A DNA stretch of 64,000 nt from Petrolisthes cinctipes (Eukaryota; Arthropoda; Malacostraca; Decapoda; Porcellanidae): the NCBI GenBank assembly GCA_033782935.1, contig JAWQEG010000279.1, forward strand, positions 954,001 through 1,018,000. The letters run 5' to 3'. The position numbers were made by a program, and so were the translations under genes. The notes under the pieces are model-generated. The model saw only the letters and a program-made list of their open reading frames with translations, did not search any database and was not told the origin of the DNA. Every line of letters starts with the position of its first letter. Positions within the stretch are counted from its first letter, which is position 1. Positions 50,201-62,704 of the stretch are shown in pieces.

Positions 50201-53200
50201 AAAATATCGATTTTAAGCATGTTTTGGGTCTGTATCTTGAAAACATTCTAGCAAGGAGTAGGCATGTACAGATCGCTTCTGGGACCCAAAAATATCGAAA
50301 TTTCGGGTTTTTTGAGCCTGAATTTGAGATATAAACGGGTACAGAAGATGCATGCACATATCGACTTTGGGCACCTAAAATATCGATTTTTAGCATGTTT
50401 TGGGCCCATATTTTGAAAAAATTCTAGCACTGAGTAGGCATGTACAGATTGCTTCTGGGACCCAAAAATATCGAATTTTCTGGTGTTTTGAGTCTGAATT
50501 TGAGATATAAACGGGTACAGATGATGCATGCACATATCGACTTTGGAAACATTAAATATCGATTTTTAGCATGTTTTGAGCCTATATTTTGAAAAAATTC
50601 TAGCACTGAGTAGGCATGTACAGATCGCTTCTGGGACCCAAAAATATTGAATTTTCGGGTGTTTTGAGCCTGAATTTGAGATATAAACGGGTACTGAAGA
50701 TGCATGCACATATCGACTTTTTGCACCTAAAATATCGATTTTGAGCATGTTTTGGGCCTGTATTTTGAAAATACTCTAACACGGAGTAGGCATGTACAGA
50801 TCGCTTCAGGTACCCAAAAATATCGAATTTTAGAGTGTTTTGAACCTGAATTTGGGATATAAACGGGTAAAGAAGATGCATGCACATATTGACTTTGGGC
50901 ACCCAAAATATCGATTTTGGGCATAATTTGAGCTTGTATTTTGAAAATACTCTACCACGGAGTAGGCATATACAGATCGCTTCTGGGACACAAAAATATC
51001 GAATTTTCGTGTGTTATGAGCCTGAATTTGAGATATAAACGGGTACAGAAGATGCATGCACATTTCGACTTTCGGCACCTAAAATATCGATTTTTAGCAT
51101 GTTTTAGGCGTATATTTTGAAAACATTCGAGCACTGAGTAAACATGTACAGATCGCTTCTGTGACCCAAAAATTTCGAATTTTCGAGTGTTTTAAACCTG
51201 AATATGGGATGTAAACGGGTACAGAAGATGCATTCACATATCGACTTTGGGCACCCAAAATATCGATTTTTAAGCATGTTTTGGGCCTGTATTTTGAAAA
51301 TACTCTATCACGGAGTAGGCATGTACAGATCGCTTCTGTTACACAAAAATATCGAATTTTCGGGTATTTTGAGCCTGAATTTGGGAATTAAACGGGTACA
51401 GAAGATGCATGCACATATCGACTTTGGGCACCTAAAATATCGATTTTCAGCATGTTTTGGGCCTGTATATTTAAAATACTCTAACACGGAGTAGGCATGT
51501 ACAGATCGCTTCTGGGACCCAAAAACATCGAATTTTCGGGAGTTTTGAGCCTGAATTTGAGATATAAACGGGTACAGAAGATGCATGCACATATCGACTT
51601 TGGGCACCCAAAATATCGATTTCTAGCATGTTATGGGCGTATATCTTGAAAATATTCTAGCACTGAGTAGGCATATATAGATCGCTTCTGGGACCCAAAA
51701 ATATCGAATTTTCGGGTGTTTTGAGGCTGAATTTGGGATATAAACGGGTACAGAAGATGAATACACATATTCACTTTGGGCACCTAAAATATTGTTTTTC
51801 AGCATGTTTTGGGCCTCTACTTTGAAAATACTCTAACACGGAGTAGGCATGTACAGATCGCTTCTGGGACCCAAAAATGTTGAATTTTCTGGTGTTTTGA
51901 GCCAGAATTTGAGATATAAACGGGTACTGAAGATGCATGCACATATCGACTTTTTGCACCTAAAATATCGATTTTGAGCATGTTTTGGGCCTGTATTTTG
52001 AAAATACTCTAACACGGAGTAGGCATGTACAGGTCGCTTCTGGTACACAAAAATATCGAAATTTCGAGTGTTTTAAGCCTGAATTTGGGAAATAAACGGG
52101 TAGAGAAGATGCATACGCATATTAACTTTGGGCACCTAAAATATCGATTATCAGCATGTTTTGGGCCTGTATATTGAAAATACTCTAACACGGAGTAGGT
52201 ATGTACAGATCGCTTCTGAGACCCAAAAATATCGAATTTTCGGGTGTTTTTAGCCTGAATTTGAGATATAAACGGGTACAGAAGATGCATGCACATATCG
52301 ACTTTTGGCACCCAAAATATCGATTTTTAGCATGTTCTGGGCCTATAATTTGAAAATATTCTAGCACTAAGTAGGTATGTACAGATTGCTTCTGGAACCC
52401 AAAAATATCGAATTTTCGGGGGTTTTGAGCCTGAATTTGAGATATAAACGGGTACAGAAGATGCATACATATATTGACTTTGGGCACCTAAAATATCGAT
52501 TTTCAGCATGTTTTGGGCCTGTATTTTGAAAATACTCTAACACAGAGTAGGAATGTACAGATAGCTTCTGGGACCCAAAAATATCGAATTTTCGGGTGCT
52601 TTGAGCCTGAATTTGAGATGTAAACGAGTACAGAAGATGCATGCACATATCGACTTTAGACACCTAAAATATCGATTTTGAGCATGTTTTGGGTCTGTAT
52701 CTTGAAAACATTCCAGCAAGGAGTAGGCATGTACACATCGCTTCTGGGACCCAAAAATATCGAATTTTCGGGTGTTTTGAGCCTGAATTTGAGATATAAA
52801 CGGGTACAGAAGATGCATCAACATATCGACTTTAGACACTTAAAATATCGATTTTTAGCATGTTTTGAGCCTATATTTTGAAAATTTTCCAGCACTGATT
52901 AGGCATGTACAAATCGCTTCTGGGAACGAAAAATATTGAATTTTTGGTTGTTTTGAGCCTGAATTTGAGATATAAACGGGTACTGAAGATGCATGCACAT
53001 ATCGACTTTGGGCACCTAAAATATCGATTTTAAGCATGTTTTGAGCCTATATTTTGAAAACATTCTAGCACTGAGTAGGTATGTACAGATCGCTTCTGGG
53101 ACCAAAAAATATTGATTTTCGGGTGTTTTGAGCCTGAATTTGAGATATAAACGGTTACTGAAGATGCATGCACATATCGACCTTTTACAACTAAAATATC

Positions 53201-54252
53201 GATTTTGAGCATGTTTTGGGTCTGTATCTTGAAAACATTCTAGCAAGGAGTAGGCATGTACAGAACGCTTCTGGGACCCAAAAATATCGAATTTTCGGGT
53301 GTTTTGAGCCTGAATTTGAGATATAAACGGGTACAGAAGATGCATGCACATATCGACTTTGGAAACATTAAATATCGATTTTTAGCATGTTTTGAGCCTA
53401 TTTTTTGAAAAAATTCTAGCACTAAGTAGGCATGTACAGATTGCTTCTGGGACACAAAAATATCGAATTTTCTGGTGTTTTGAGCCTGAATTTGAGATAT
53501 AAACGGGTACAGATGATGCATGCACATATCGACTTTGGAAACATTAAATATCGATTTTTAGCATGTTTTGAGCCTATTTTTTGAAAACATTCTAGCACTG
53601 AGTAGGAATTTACAAATCGCTTCTGGGACCCAAAACTATAGAATTTTAGAGTGTTTTCAACCTGAATTTGGGATATAAACGGGTAAAGAAGATGCATGCA
53701 CATATTGACTTTGGGCACCCAAAATATCGATTTTGAGCATAATTTGAGCCTGTATTTTGAAAATACTCTAACACGGAGTAGGCATGTACAGATCGCTTCT
53801 GGGACACAAAAATATCGAATTTTCGTGTGTTTTGAGCCTGAAATTGAGATATAAACGGGTACAGAAGATGCATGCACATATCGACTATGGGCACCTAAAA
53901 TATCGATTTTTAGCATGTTTTAGGCGTATATTTTGAAAACATTCTAGCACTGAGTAAACATGTACAGATCGCTTCTCTGACCCAAAAATTTCGAATTTTC
54001 GAGTGTTTTAAACTTGAATTTGGGAAATAAACGGGTACAGAAGATGCATGCACATATCGACTTTGGGCACCTAAAATATCGATTTTCAGCATGTTTTGGG
54101 CCTGTATATTGAAAATACTCTAACACGGAGAAGGCATGTACAGATCGCTTCTGGGACCCAAAAACATCGAATTTTCGGGAGTTTTGAGCCTGAATTTGAG
54201 ATATAAACGGGTACAGAAGATACATGCACATATCGACTTTGGGCACCTAAAA
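47212..54252 (+). repeat. HOR-F copy 2 (about 40 monomers, 7041 bp)
   Basis: Landmark monomers are at 47226 and 51628. Section a is 47212-51613 (25 monomers) and section b is 51614-54252 (15 monomers). Section a contains a partial second round: the monomer at 47607-47912 has a close copy at 49193-49498, nine monomers later, and the order then jumps ahead. A TA insertion sits at about 48971. Confidence 0.85.
50381..50556 (+). repeat. representative subfamily 5 monomer (GGGCCCATATTTTG type)
   Basis: This subfamily reads TGTTTTGGGCCCATATTTTG, then AAAAAATTCTAGCACTGAG, usually followed by CAGATTGC instead of CAGATCGC. It is seen near 24010, 25940, 29115, 33690, 43010, 43185, 46345, 50400, 58500, 61140 and 61845. 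It is mainly a marker of the middle and right parts of the window. Confidence 0.75.
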
Positions 54253-54790
54253 TATCGATTTTTTAGCATGTTATGGGCGTATATCTTGAAAATATTCTAG
54301 CACTGAGTAGGCATATATAGATTGCTTCTGGGACCCAAAAATATCGAATTTTCGGGTGTTCTGAGCCTGAATTTGGGATATAAACGGGTACAGAAGATGA
54401 ATACACATATTCACTTTCGGCACCTAAAATATTGATTTTCAGCATGTTTTGGGCCTCTACTTTGAAAATACTCTAACACGGAGTAGGCATGTACAGATCG
54501 CTTCTGGGAACCAAAAATATCGAATTTTCGGGTGTTTTGAGCCTGAATTTGAGATATAAACGGGTACAGAAGATGCATGCACATATCGACTTTGGACACT
54601 TAAAATATCGATTTTTAGCATTTTTTAAACCTATATTTTGAAAACATTCTAACACTGAGTAGGCATGTACAGATCGCTTCTGGGACCTAAAAATATCGAG
54701 TTTTCGGGTGTTTTGAGCCTGAATTTGGGAAATAAACAGGTACAGAAGATGCATACACATATTGACTTTGGGCACCTAAAATAACGATTT

Positions 54791-56376
54791 TCAGCATGTT
54801 TTGAGCCTGTAAATTGAAAATACTCTAACACGGAGTAGGCATGTACAGATCGCTTGTGGGACCCAAAAATATTGAATTTTCTGGTGTTTTGAGCCAGAAT
54901 TTGAGATATAAACGGGTACTGAAGATGCATGCACATATCGACTTTTTGCACCTAAAATATCGATTTTGAGCATGTTTTGGGCCTGTATTTTGAAAATACT
55001 CTAACACGGAGTAGGCATGTACAGGTCGCTTCTGGTTCACAAAAATATCGAAATTTCGAGTGTTTTGAGCCTGAATTTGGGAAATAAACGGGTACAGAAG
55101 ATGCATAAACATATTAACTTTGGGCACCAAAAATATCGATTATCAGCATGTTTTGGGCCTGTATATTGAAAATACTCTAACACGGAGTAGGCATGTACAG
55201 ATCGCTTCTGAGACCCAAAAATATCGAATTTTCGGGTGTTTTTAGCCTGAATTTGAGATATAAACGGGTACAGAAGATGCATTCACATATCGACTTTGGG
55301 TACACAAAATATCGATTTTGAGTATGTTTTTGGACTACATCTTGAAAATATTCTAGCACTGAGAAGGCATGTGCAGACTGCTTCTGGAACCCAAAATTAT
55401 CGAATTTTAGAGTGTTTTGAGCCTGAATTTAAGATATAAACGGGTACAGAAGATGCATGCACATATCGACTTTTGGCACCCAAAATATCGATTTTTAGCA
55501 TATTCTGGGCCTATATTTTGAAAATATTCTAGCACTGAGTAAGTATGTACAGATTGCATCTGGAACCCAAAAATATCGAATTTTCGGGAGTTTTGAGCCT
55601 GAATTTGAGATATAAACGGGTACAGAAGATGCATACATATATTGACTTTGGGCACCTAAAATATCGATTTTCAGCATGATTTGGGCCTGTATTTTGAAAA
55701 TACTCTAACACAGAGTAGGCATGTACAGATCGCTTCTGGGACCCAAAAATATCGAATTTTCGGGTGTTTTGAGCCTGAATTTGAGATATAAACGAGTACA
55801 GAAGATGCATGCACATATCGACTTTAGACACCTAAAATATCGATTTTGAGCATGTTTTGAGCCTATATTTTGAAAATATTCCAGCACTGATTAGGTATGT
55901 ACAAATCGCTTCTGTGAACGAAAAATATTGAATTTTCGGATGTTTTGAGACTGAATTTGAGATATAAACGGGTACTGAAGATGCATGCACATATCGACTT
56001 TTTGTACCTGAAATATCGATTTTGAGCATGTTTTGGGTCTATATCTTGAAAACATACTAGCAAGGAGTAGGCATGTACAGATTGCTTCTGGGACCCAAAA
56101 ATATCGAATTTTCGGGTGTTTTGAGCCTGAATTTGGGATATAAACGGGTACTGAAGATGCATACCCATACTTTCTTTGGGCACCTAAAATATATCGATTT
56201 TCAGCATGTTTTGTGCCTTTATTTTGAAAATACTCTAACACGGAGTATGCATGTACAGATCGCTTCTGGGAATTAAAAATATCGAGTTTTCGGGTGTTTT
56301 GAGCCTGAATTTGGGAAATAAACAGGTACAGAAGATGCATACACATATTGACTTTGGGCACCTAAAATATCGATTT
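54791..56376 (+). repeat. nested 9-monomer duplication in HOR-F copy 3, unit 1
   Basis: Nine monomers (1586 bp) including the TGTAAATTGAAAATACTC, CATGTACAGGTCGC, ATTATCAGCATG, GAGTATGTTTTTGG and TATATCGATT (TA insertion, 56190) variants are repeated directly downstream. Confidence 0.83.
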
Positions 56377-57704
56377 TCAGCATGTTTTGTGCCTGTAAAT
56401 TGAAAATACTCTAACACGGAGTAGGCATGTACAGATCGCTTCTGGGACCCAAAAATGTTGAATTTTCTGGTGTTTTGAGCCAGAATTTGAGATATAAACG
56501 GGTACTGAAGATGCATGCACATATCGACTTTTTGCACCTAAAATATCGATTTTGAGCATGTTTTGGGCCTGTATTTTGAAAATACTCTAACACGGAGTAG
56601 GCATGTACAGGTCGCTTCTGGGACACAAAAATATCGAATTTTCGAGTGTTTTGTGCCTGAATTTGGGAAATAAACGGGTACAGAAGATGCATAAACATAT
56701 TAACTTTGGGCACCAAAAATATCGATTATCAGCATGTTTTGGGCCTGTATATTGAAAATACTCTAACACGGAGTAGGCATGTACAGATCGCTTCTGAGAC
56801 CCAAAAATATCGAATTTTCGGGTGTTTTTAGCCTGAATTTGAGATATAAACGGGTACAGAAGATGCATTCACATATCGACTTTGGGCACACAAAATATCG
56901 ATTTTGAGTATGTTTTGGGCCTACATCTTGAAAATATTCTAGCACTGAGAAGGCATGTGCAGACTGCTTCTGGAACCCAAAATTATCGAATTTTAGAATG
57001 TTTTGAGCCTGAATTTAAGATATAAACGGGTACAGAAGATGCATGCACATATCGACTTTTGGCACCCAAAATATCGATTTTTAGCATGTTCTGGGCCTAT
57101 ATTTTGAAAATATTCTAGCACTGAGTAGGTATGTACAGATTGCTTCTGGAACCCAAAAATATCGAATTTTCGGGGGTTTTGAGCCTGAATTTGAGATATA
57201 AACGGGTACAGAAGATGCATACATATATTGACTTTGGGCACCTAAAATATCGATTTTGAGCATGTTTTGAGCCTATATTTTGAAAATATTCCAGCACTGA
57301 TTAGGCATGTACAAATCGCTTCTGGGAACGAAAAATATTGAATTTTCGGATGTTTTGAAACTGAATTTGGGATATAAACGGGTACTGAAGATGCATGCAC
57401 ATATCGACTTTTTGTACCTGAAATATCGATTTTGAGCATGTTTTGGGTCTATATCTTGAAAACATACTAGCAAGGAGTAGGCATGTACAGATTGCTTCTG
57501 GGACCCAAAAATATCGAATTTTCGGGTGTTTTGAGCCTGAATTTGGGATATAAACGGGTACAGAAGATGCATACACATATTGACTTTGGGCACCTAAAAT
57601 ATATCGATTTTCAGCATGTTTTGTGCCTTTATTTTGAAAATACTCTAACACGGAGTATGCATGTACAGATCGCTTCTGGGAATTAAAAATATCGAATTTT
57701 CGGG
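56377..57704 (+). repeat. nested duplication in HOR-F copy 3, unit 2 (8 monomers)
   Basis: This matches unit 1 at an offset of 1586 bp, then 1410 bp after one monomer is missing near 57230. It repeats the TA insertion at 57600. Order rejoins copy 2 (49605 onward) at the GGGTCTTTTGAGCC monomer near 57700. Confidence 0.83.
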
Positions 57705-60700
57705 TCTTTTGAGCCTGAATTTGAGATATAAACGGGTACAGAAGATGCATGCACATATCGACTTTGGGCACCCAAAATATCGATTTTTAGCATGTTTTTG
57801 GCCTGTATTTTGAAAATACTCTAACACGGAGTAGGCATGTACAGATCGCTTCTGTGACCCAAAAATATCAAATTTTCGAGTGTTTTGAGCCTGAATTTAA
57901 GATATAAACGGGTACAGAAGATGCATGCACATATCGACTTTTGGCACCCAAAATATCGATTTTCAGCATGTTCTGGGCTTATATTTTGAAAATATTCTAG
58001 CACTGAGTAGGTATGTACAGATCGCTTCTGGAACCCAAAAATATCGGATTTTCGGGTGTTTTGAGCCTGAATTTGGGATATAAACGGGTACAGAAGATTC
58101 ATGCACATATCGACTTTAGACACCTAAAATATCGATTTTAAGCATGTTTTGAGCCTATATTTTGAAAACATTCTAGCACTTAGTAGGTATGTACAGATCG
58201 CTTCTGGGACCAAAAAATATTGATTTTTGGGTGTTTTGAGCCTGAATTTGAGATATAAACGGTTACTGAAGATGCATGCACATATCGACCTTTTACACCT
58301 AAAATATCGATTTTGAGCATGTTTTGGGTCTGTATCTTGAAAACATTCTAGCAAGGAGTAGGCATGTACAGATTGCTTCTGGGACCCAAAAATATCGAAA
58401 TTTCGGGTTTTTTGAGCCTGAATTTGAGATATAAACGGGTACAGAAGATGCATGCACATATTGACTTTTGGCACCTAAAATATCGATTTTTAGCATGTTT
58501 TGGGCCCATATTTTGAAAAAATTCTAGCACTGAGTAGGCATGTACAGATTGCTTCTGGGACCCAAAAATATTGAATTTTCGGGTGTTTTGAGCCTGAATT
58601 TGAGATATAAACGGGTACTGAAGATGCATGCACATATCGACTTTTTGCACCTAAAATATCGATTTTGAGCATGTTTTGGGCCTGTATTTTGAAAATACTC
58701 TAACACGGAGTAGGCATGTACAGATCGCTTCAGGTACCCAAAAATATCGAATTTTCGAGTGTTTTGAATCTGAATTTGGGATATAAACGGGTAAAGAAGA
58801 TGCATGCACATATTGACTTTGGGCACCCAAAATATCGATTTTTAGCATGTTTTAGGCGTATATTTTGAAAACATTCTAGCACTGAGTAAACATGTACAGA
58901 TCGCTTCTGTGACCCAAAAATTTCGAATTTTCGAGTGTTTTAAACCAGAATTTGGGATGTAAACGGGTACAGAAGATGCATTCACATATCGACTTTGGGC
59001 ACCCAAAATATCGATTTTTAAGCATGTTTTGGGCCTGTATTTTGAAAATACTCTATCACGGAGTAGGCATGTACAGATCGCTTCTGTTACACAAAAATAT
59101 CGAATTTTCGGGTATTTTGAGACTGAATTTGGGAAATAAACGGGTACAGAAGATGCATGCACATATCGACTTTGGGCACCTAAAATATTGATTTTCAGCA
59201 TGTTTTGGGCCTGTATATTTAAAATACTCTAACACGGAGTAGGCATGTACAGATCGCTTCTGGGACCCAAAAACATCGAATTTTCGGGAGTTTTGAGCCT
59301 GAATTTGAGATATAAACGGGTACAGAAGATGCATGCACATATCGACTTTGGGCACCTAAAATATCGATTTCTAGCATGTTATGGGCGTATATCTTGAAAA
59401 TATTCTAGCACTGAGTAGGCATATATAGATCGCTTCTGGGACCCAAAAATATCGAATTTTCGGGTGTTTTGAGCATCAATTTGGGATATAAACGGGTACA
59501 GAAGATGAATACACATATTCACTTTGGGCACCTAAAATATTGATTTTTAGCATGTTTTGGGCCTCTACTTTGAAAATACTCTAACACGGAGTAGGCATGT
59601 ACAGATCGCTTCTTTGACCCAAAAATGTTGAATTTTCTGGTGTTTTGAGCCAGAATTTGAGATATAAACGGGTACTGAAGATGCATGCACATATCGACTT
59701 TTTGCACCTAAAATATCGATTTTGAGCATGTTTTGGGCCTGTATTTTGAAAATACTCTAACACGGAGTAGGCATGTACAGGTTGCTTCTGGTACACAAAA
59801 ATATCGAAATTTCGAGTGTTTTAAGCCTGAATTTGGGAAATAAACGGGTAGAGAAGATTCATACGCATATTAACTTTGGGCACCTAAAATATCGATTATC
59901 AGCATGTTTTGGGCCTGTATATTGAAAATACTCTAACACGGAGTAGGCATGTACAGATCGCTTCTGAGACCCAAAAATATCGAATTTTCGGGTGTTTTTA
60001 GCCTGAATTTGAGATATAAACGGGTACAGAAGATGCATGCACATATCAACTTTGGGCACACAAAATATCGATTTTGAGTATGTTTTGGTCCTACATCTTG
60101 AAAATATTCTAGCACTGAGAAGGCATGTGCAGACTGCTTCTGGAACCCAAAATTATCGAATTTTAGAGTGTTTTGAGCCTGAATTTAAGATATAAACGGG
60201 TATAGAAGATGCATGCACATATCGACTTTTGGCACCCAAAATATCGATTTTTAGCATGTTCTGGGCCTATAATTTGAAAATATTCTAGCACTGAGTAGGT
60301 ATGTACAGATTGCTTCTGGAACCCAAAAATATCGAATTTTCGGGGGTTTTGAGCCTGATTTTGAGATATAAACGGGTACAGAAGATGCATACATATATTG
60401 ACTTTGGGCACCTAAAATATCGATTTTCAGCATGTTTTGGGCCTGTATTTTGAAAATACTCTAACACAGAGTAGGAATGTACAGATCGCTTCTGGGACCC
60501 AAAAATATCGAATTTTCGGGTGCTTTGAGCCTGAATTTGAGATATAAACGAGTACAGAAGATGCATGCACATATCGACTTTAGACACCTAAAATATCGAT
60601 TTTGAGCATGTTTTGGGTCTGTATCTTGAAAACATTCCAGCAAGGAGTAGGCATGTACACATCGCTTCTGGGACCCAAAAATATCGAATTTTCGGGTGTT

Positions 60701-60879
60701 TTGAGCCTGAATTTGAGATATAAACGGGTACAGAAGATGCATCAACATATCGACTTTAGACACTTAAAATATCGATTTTTAGCATGTTTTGAGCCTATAT
60801 TTTGAAAATATTCCAGCACTGATTAGGCATGTACAAATCGCTTCTGGGAACGAAAAATATTGAATTTTTGGTTGTTTTG

Positions 60880-61380
60880 AGCCTGAATTTGAGATATAAA
60901 CGGTTACTGAAGATGCATGCACATATCGACCTTTTACACCTAAAATATCGATTTTGAGCATGTTTTGGGTCTGTATCTTGAAAACATTCTAGCAAGGAGT
61001 AGGCATGTACAGAACGCTTCTGGGACCCAAAAATATCGAATTTTCGGGTTTTTTGAGCCTGAATTTGAGATATAAACGGGTACAGAAGATGTATGCACAT
61101 ATTGACTTTGGGCACCTAAACTAGCGATTTTTAGCATGTTTTGGGCCCATATTTTGAAAAAATTCTAGCACTCAGTAGGCATGTACAGATTGCTTCTGGG
61201 ACCCAAAAATATCGAATTTTCTGGTGTTTTGAGCCTGAATTTGAGATATAAACGGGTACAGATGATGGATGCACATATCGACTTTGGAAACATTAAATAT
61301 CGATTTTTAGCATGTTTTGAGCCTATTTTTTGAAAACATTCTAGCACTGAGTAGGAATGTACAGATCGCTTCTGGGACCC
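60880..61380 (+). repeat. nested 4-monomer duplication in HOR-F copy 3, unit 1
   Basis: The run with AACGGTTACTGAAG, GTACAGAACGCTTC, CCTAAACTAGCGATT and GCCTATTTTTTGAAAAC is repeated at 61583-62083 with an offset of 703 bp, close to four monomers. Copies 1 and 2 have this run once. Confidence 0.82.
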
Positions 61381-61582
61381 AAAAACATCGAATTTTTGGT
61401 TGTTTTGAGCCTGAATTTGAGATATAAACGGGTACTGAAGATGCATGCACATATCGACTTTGGGCACCTAAAATATCGATTTTAAGCATGTTTTGAGCCT
61501 ATATTTTGAAAACATTCTAGCACTGAGTAGGTATGTACAAATCGCTTCTGGGACCAAAAAATATTGATTTTTGGGTGTTTTG

Positions 61583-62083
61583 AGCCTGAATTTGAGATAT
61601 AAACGGTTACTGAAGATGCATGCACATATCGACCTTTTACACCTAAAATATCGATTTTGAGCATGTTTTGGGTCTGTATCTTGAAAACATTCTAGCAAGG
61701 AGTAGGCATGTACAGAACGCTTCTGGGACCCAAAAATATCGAATTTTCGGGTTTTTTGAGCCTGAATTTGAGATATAAACGGGTACAGAAGATGTATGCA
61801 CATATTGACTTTGGGCACCTAAACTAACGATTTTTAGCATGTTTTGGGCCCATATTTTGAAAAAATTCTAGCACTCAGTAGGCATGTACAGATTGCTTCT
61901 GGGACCCAAAAATATCGAATTTTCTGGTGTTTTGAGCCTGAATTTGAGATATAAACGGGTACAGATGATGCATGCACATATCGACTTTGGAAACATTAAA
62001 TATCGATTTTTAGCATGTTTTGAGCCTATTTTTTGAAAACATTCTAGCACTGAGTAGGAATGTACAGATCGCTTCTGGGACCC
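61583..62083 (+). repeat. nested 4-monomer duplication in HOR-F copy 3, unit 2
   Basis: This is the second copy of the 60880-61380 run. A visible difference is CCTAAACTAACGATT here against CCTAAACTAGCGATT in unit 1. The order then continues as in section b of copies 1 and 2. Confidence 0.82.
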
Positions 62084-62704
62084 AAAAATATAGAATTTTA
62101 GAGTGTTTTCAACCTGAATTTGGGATATAAACGGGTAAAGAAGATGCATGCACATATTGACTTTGGGCACCCAAAATATCGATTTTGAGCATAATTTGAG
62201 CCTGTATTTTGAAAATACTCTAACACGGAGTAGGCATGTACAGATCGCTTCTGGGACACAAAAATATCGAATTTTCGTGTGTTTTGAGCCTGAATTTGAG
62301 ATATAAACGGGTACAGAAGATGCATGCACATATCGTCTTTGGGCACCTAAAATATCGATTTTTAGCAGGTTTTAGGCGTATATTTTGAAAACATTCTAGC
62401 ACTGAGTAAACATGTACAGATCGCTTCTGTGACCCAAAAATTTCGAATTTTCGAGTGTTTTAAATCTGGATTTGGGAAATAAACGGGTACAGAAGATGCA
62501 TGCACATATCGACTTTGGGCACCTAAAATATCGATTTTCAGCATGTTTTGGGCCTGTATATTGAAAATACTCTAACACGGAGAAGGCATGTACAGATCGC
62601 TTCTGGGACCCAAAAACATCGAATTTTCGGGAGTTTTGAGCCTGAATTTGAGATATAAACGGGTACAGAAGATGCATGCACATATCGACTTTGGGCACCT
62701 AAAA

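Larger units (their letters stand above)
54253..62704 (+). repeat. HOR-F copy 3 (about 48 monomers, 8452 bp)
   Basis: Landmark monomers are at 54268 and 59376. Section a is 54253-59361 (29 monomers) and section b is 59362-62704 (19 monomers). It is longer than copy 2 because section a has a nearly full second round of eight monomers and section b has an extra four-monomer duplication. The order of remaining monomers follows copies 1 and 2. Confidence 0.85.
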
